From: Eonycteris spelaea
Taxonomy: Eukaryota > Chordata > Mammalia > Chiroptera > Pteropodidae
Assembly: GCA_003508835.1 (NCBI GenBank)
Contig: PUFA01000066.1
Span: forward strand, 5,536,501-5,600,500
Direction of reading: 5' to 3'
DNA: 64,000 nt
This document shows positions 61,554 through 64,000 of this stretch, one piece after another (position 1 is the stretch's first letter; each line of letters begins with the position of its first letter). The notes below the pieces were generated by a model, which was given only the letters and a program-made list of their open reading frames with translations, had not been told where the DNA came from and made no database searches. Position numbers and translations under genes: made by a program.

Positions 61554-63237
61554 TTTCTGCTCTATCCTTTTCACTGAGGTTACTTATAAGGCACACAGAA
61601 ATAATGAAATTAAATTTCCTCCATTTCCTATGATGCTACAAACCTTTATAGAGGTTGCTATAAATATAACTACTTTGTTTCCTGAAAAGTAATTTTCCTG
61701 TCAGTCTGAGCTGTTCCTTTGTGATACCATATTATTAGTCTATGATGGTTTCTTTAAAGTGCATCAAAGTATATGCATTGGTGTATTTTTATGATTTCTA
61801 CCTTACAGTGAGTTTTTCACTAACCTCAAGGCTTATTTCTAAGTCACTAATTATTCATAAAGATGAGGAGATTGCTTTATTTTTATCGTCCTAATGAAAT
61901 GCATTAAAGTTTAAGGAAAACCCTTAACAGAACTTAAAATGTCAAAAAGAGCTTAAGAAGGGAAAAGCCATTTCTAACTAAAATATGAACAAAAAAGAGA
62001 GAAGGCAGTGGCAGACTATGCCGGAAATGGGAATATAAGAGGCATATACAGAAGTAGAAGGAGGGGGAAAAAAAAGCCAAAGTTGAGTGTTTATGGTTTT
62101 TATATCATCAGTGTTCACCAGGCACATTCAAAAACAATCAAGGAAATGGACAGAAAGCCCAGGAGGCAACAGAAATCGCAATGCTCTTAAAGCATTTAAA
62201 CCTCCACTTTCTTTACGATGTCTCTGATGTTAGGAAGAATATTGTCTAAGAAAGAGAGCTGACCACGAGGAAGGAAAAATCCAATGTTTTTAGTGGTACA
62301 TACATCAAGAAGTCATTGACTCAAGCCCACTCACAAAATACAATCGTATTTATTATATTTTCTAGCTGTTCAAGATTCAACTGTATAGAATCACTTAAAC
62401 AACACATTTAAACAGAATGTGAACACTTTGTATTATACAGCCTAATGTAATTGATTTGGTTGTCCATAAGAGAAATCAATGTTCCTTTTTTTGTGAGACA
62501 TTGATTTAAGGCAAAAGACAATAATGATGATATCTTTAGAGGGCAAAGGTGAACTGATGAGAGGAAATTGAAAAGGAGAGAGAGGAAAAGATATATGAAA
62601 AGCAATCTGCACCTAAATGTCTATTTCTGAGATTTAATTTATTATCTCTATGTGTTATTTTTCCTAATGGTGATCATCATTTAAGGAAGAATTCATTCAA
62701 ATTCAAATAAACACATACACACGCAGAGTCTGCATGCGTGCCATTTGGCTGAGCCCATCTGTAAAATAAACAAGAAACACAGAGCTGTGAATAAATAGAT
62801 GAGCCAAGAATTACAGGCACAACGTACCACCTCTTTTAGTTGTTACACTGAGTTTCTTTAAGCATTCACACCTTGAAAGGGTTTTAAGGTGTTTCACAGT
62901 GTCATTTGTCTAACTGGTTGGTAGAATGCAATGACTTCTAAGAATACATTAATTCGGAGAAACGAAAATTTTTTAATAAAATAGTGGTTTCTCTGTCTGA
63001 TGATAATGAACTTGCTGGTCAGTTCCTCATCATCGGTATCTTATCTCTTTTTAAAATCTCATATCTCCTTCATTATCTGCTATTTATTTTACTAAAGTTA
63101 ATCACTGCTTAATTAATCACTGCTTGACTAACCATAGAGGGATTCGAAGTGAGCTTATTTGGACTGTAAAAACCACAATGTAGGTGGCGGCTCAAGCTTG
63201 GACCTCTTGATATTTTCCTTTTACTCCTGATTCCACG

Positions 63238-63445
63238 TGCCCTTGAGAAGAATGTGTATCCTGTTGTTCTTGGGTGAAGGGTTCTATATTGTCAACTGGG
63301 GCAAGTTGGTTGATAATGGACTCAAATCATCTATCTCTTTACTGATTTTCCGCCTACTTATTCCATCAGTTGCTGTGGGAGGGGCGTTGCAATCTCTGAC
63401 TGTAATTATGGCTTTGTCTGGTTCGCCTTTCCACTTGCTTAATGT
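63238..63445 (-). repeat. L1 ORF2 fragment, antisense
   Basis: CTTGAGAAGAATGTGTATCC, TCTATATTGTCAACTGGGGC, TTGATAATGGACTCAAATCA and TTTACTGATTTTCCGCCTAC follow the reverse complement of the L1 reverse-transcriptase region. Short and decayed. Confidence 0.75.
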
Positions 63446-63559
63446 GTTTCGAAGCTCTGTTCCTAGGAGCATAAACCTTAGGATGCTTGGGTTGAAGCAC
63501 GGTTCGCCATGTAGAGCCCAGGTCTGAGTAGCACTCAGGAAAACCATTGCATGAATCAG

Positions 63560-63725
63560 ATGTAAGTTCTGTTTTCTGCCCATATTCTACAAACAGGGAA
63601 ACTGGCGTATAAGTAGATTAAGTGACAAGGCCCACCCCCCCCCCCCAAATCACATATTTTCTAAGTGGTACACCTCAGATTTAAACCCCGGAAGCCTGCC
63701 TTTAGATCTTTCGATCCTGCATACC
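63560..63725 (-). repeat. MIR with poly(C) tract
   Basis: ATTCTACAAACAGGGAAACT, AAGTAGATTAAGTGACAAGG, TTAAACCCCGGAAGCCTGCC: minus-strand MIR. A run of C at about 63631-63645 sits inside it. Confidence 0.7.
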
Positions 63726-63888
63726 TTACCGCCATGCCATGCAGGCCTCATGTAGCATATACACACACTCAAACTGACACGAACCAGCTTGGAGTAATTC
63801 CTATTCACTTTTTTCCTTCCTCCAATAAAAATGTTGGTTTCTTTAGTCAGGGAGTCTCACTCATCATTTTGTTCCCAGTGTCCTAGTA

Positions 63889-64000
63889 CAGCGATTCAGG
63901 GCGTGATAGTGTTGATTTTTGCTCTTAAGGGATCATATGACCATATCTGGAGACATTTTGATGGTTGCAACTCGGGAGTGGCATCTAGTGAGTAGAGGCT
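63889..64000 (+). mobile_element. MER5A, cut by the window end
   Basis: CAGCGATTCAGGGCG terminal repeat, then ATATCTGGAGACATTTTGAT, GGTTGCAACTCGGGAGTGGC, ATCTAGTGAGTAGAGGCT. The rest lies outside. Confidence 0.75.

Larger units (their letters stand above)
48425..64000. other. intergenic region downstream of PFDN4
   Basis: No gene recognised. MIR, L2, MER20, L1 and MER5A fragments and several long microsatellites are listed separately. The remaining parts (48.5-49.4, 56.4-58.9, 60.9-63.2 kb) are mostly AT-rich, unique-looking sequence with nothing I can define. In human the next gene on this side is DOK5, far beyond the window. Confidence 0.55.

Noticed and set aside
63238..63445. Short protein-like frame near the window end
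   Set aside because: It is an antisense piece of L1 ORF2.

Overview
This is a 64 kb window of nuclear DNA from a placental mammal. It has split genes with GT-AG introns, two CpG islands, many microsatellites, and old interspersed repeats (MIR, L2, MER5A, MER20, MaLR LTRs, L1M). I see no primate Alu, rodent B1/B2, carnivore tRNA-Lys SINE, ruminant BovB/Bov-tA or pig PRE1. The genome is therefore not a primate, rodent, dog-like carnivore, ruminant or pig in any obvious way, but I cannot name the order. Two protein genes are supported. Their order and orientation match human 20q13.2 (CYP24A1 on the minus strand, then PFDN4 on the plus strand).

Layout. Bases 1-13.8 kb are intergenic and repeat-rich. 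CYP24A1 (mitochondrial vitamin D 24-hydroxylase) lies on the minus strand: coding exons 1-11 run from 28411 down to 16864, a non-coding last exon is proposed near 13.84-15.25 kb, and the promoter sits at about 28.84-29.12 kb inside a CpG island. Bases 29.5-40.8 kb are intergenic. PFDN4 (prefoldin subunit 4) lies on the plus strand with four coding exons between 41170 and 48373, an intact 134-aa frame and a CpG-island promoter. Bases 48.4-64 kb are intergenic.

Main observation. All eleven CYP24A1 coding exons, nearly all of their splice sites, the TATA box and two vitamin D response elements are recognisable, but the reading frame is broken in six exons. Measured against the human exon lengths (recalled from memory, 1545 nt in total), exons 1, 6, 8 and 9 are each 1 nt short, exon 2 is 3 nt short through separate -1 and -2 events, and exon 10 is 4 nt short through a -1 and an in-frame -3. 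The total here is 1534 nt. Exons 3, 4, 5, 7 and 11 have exactly the expected length and stay open. PFDN4, 13 kb away, has no lesion. Either the vitamin D catabolic enzyme has been lost recently in this lineage, or the assembly carries homopolymer-contraction errors: every frameshifting deletion can be explained as shortening of a mononucleotide run. The sequence alone cannot decide between these.

Role of the genes. CYP24A1 degrades 1,25-dihydroxyvitamin D3 and is itself induced by it through the two promoter elements, so it forms a feedback brake. PFDN4 is one subunit of the cytosolic prefoldin chaperone and is functionally unrelated.
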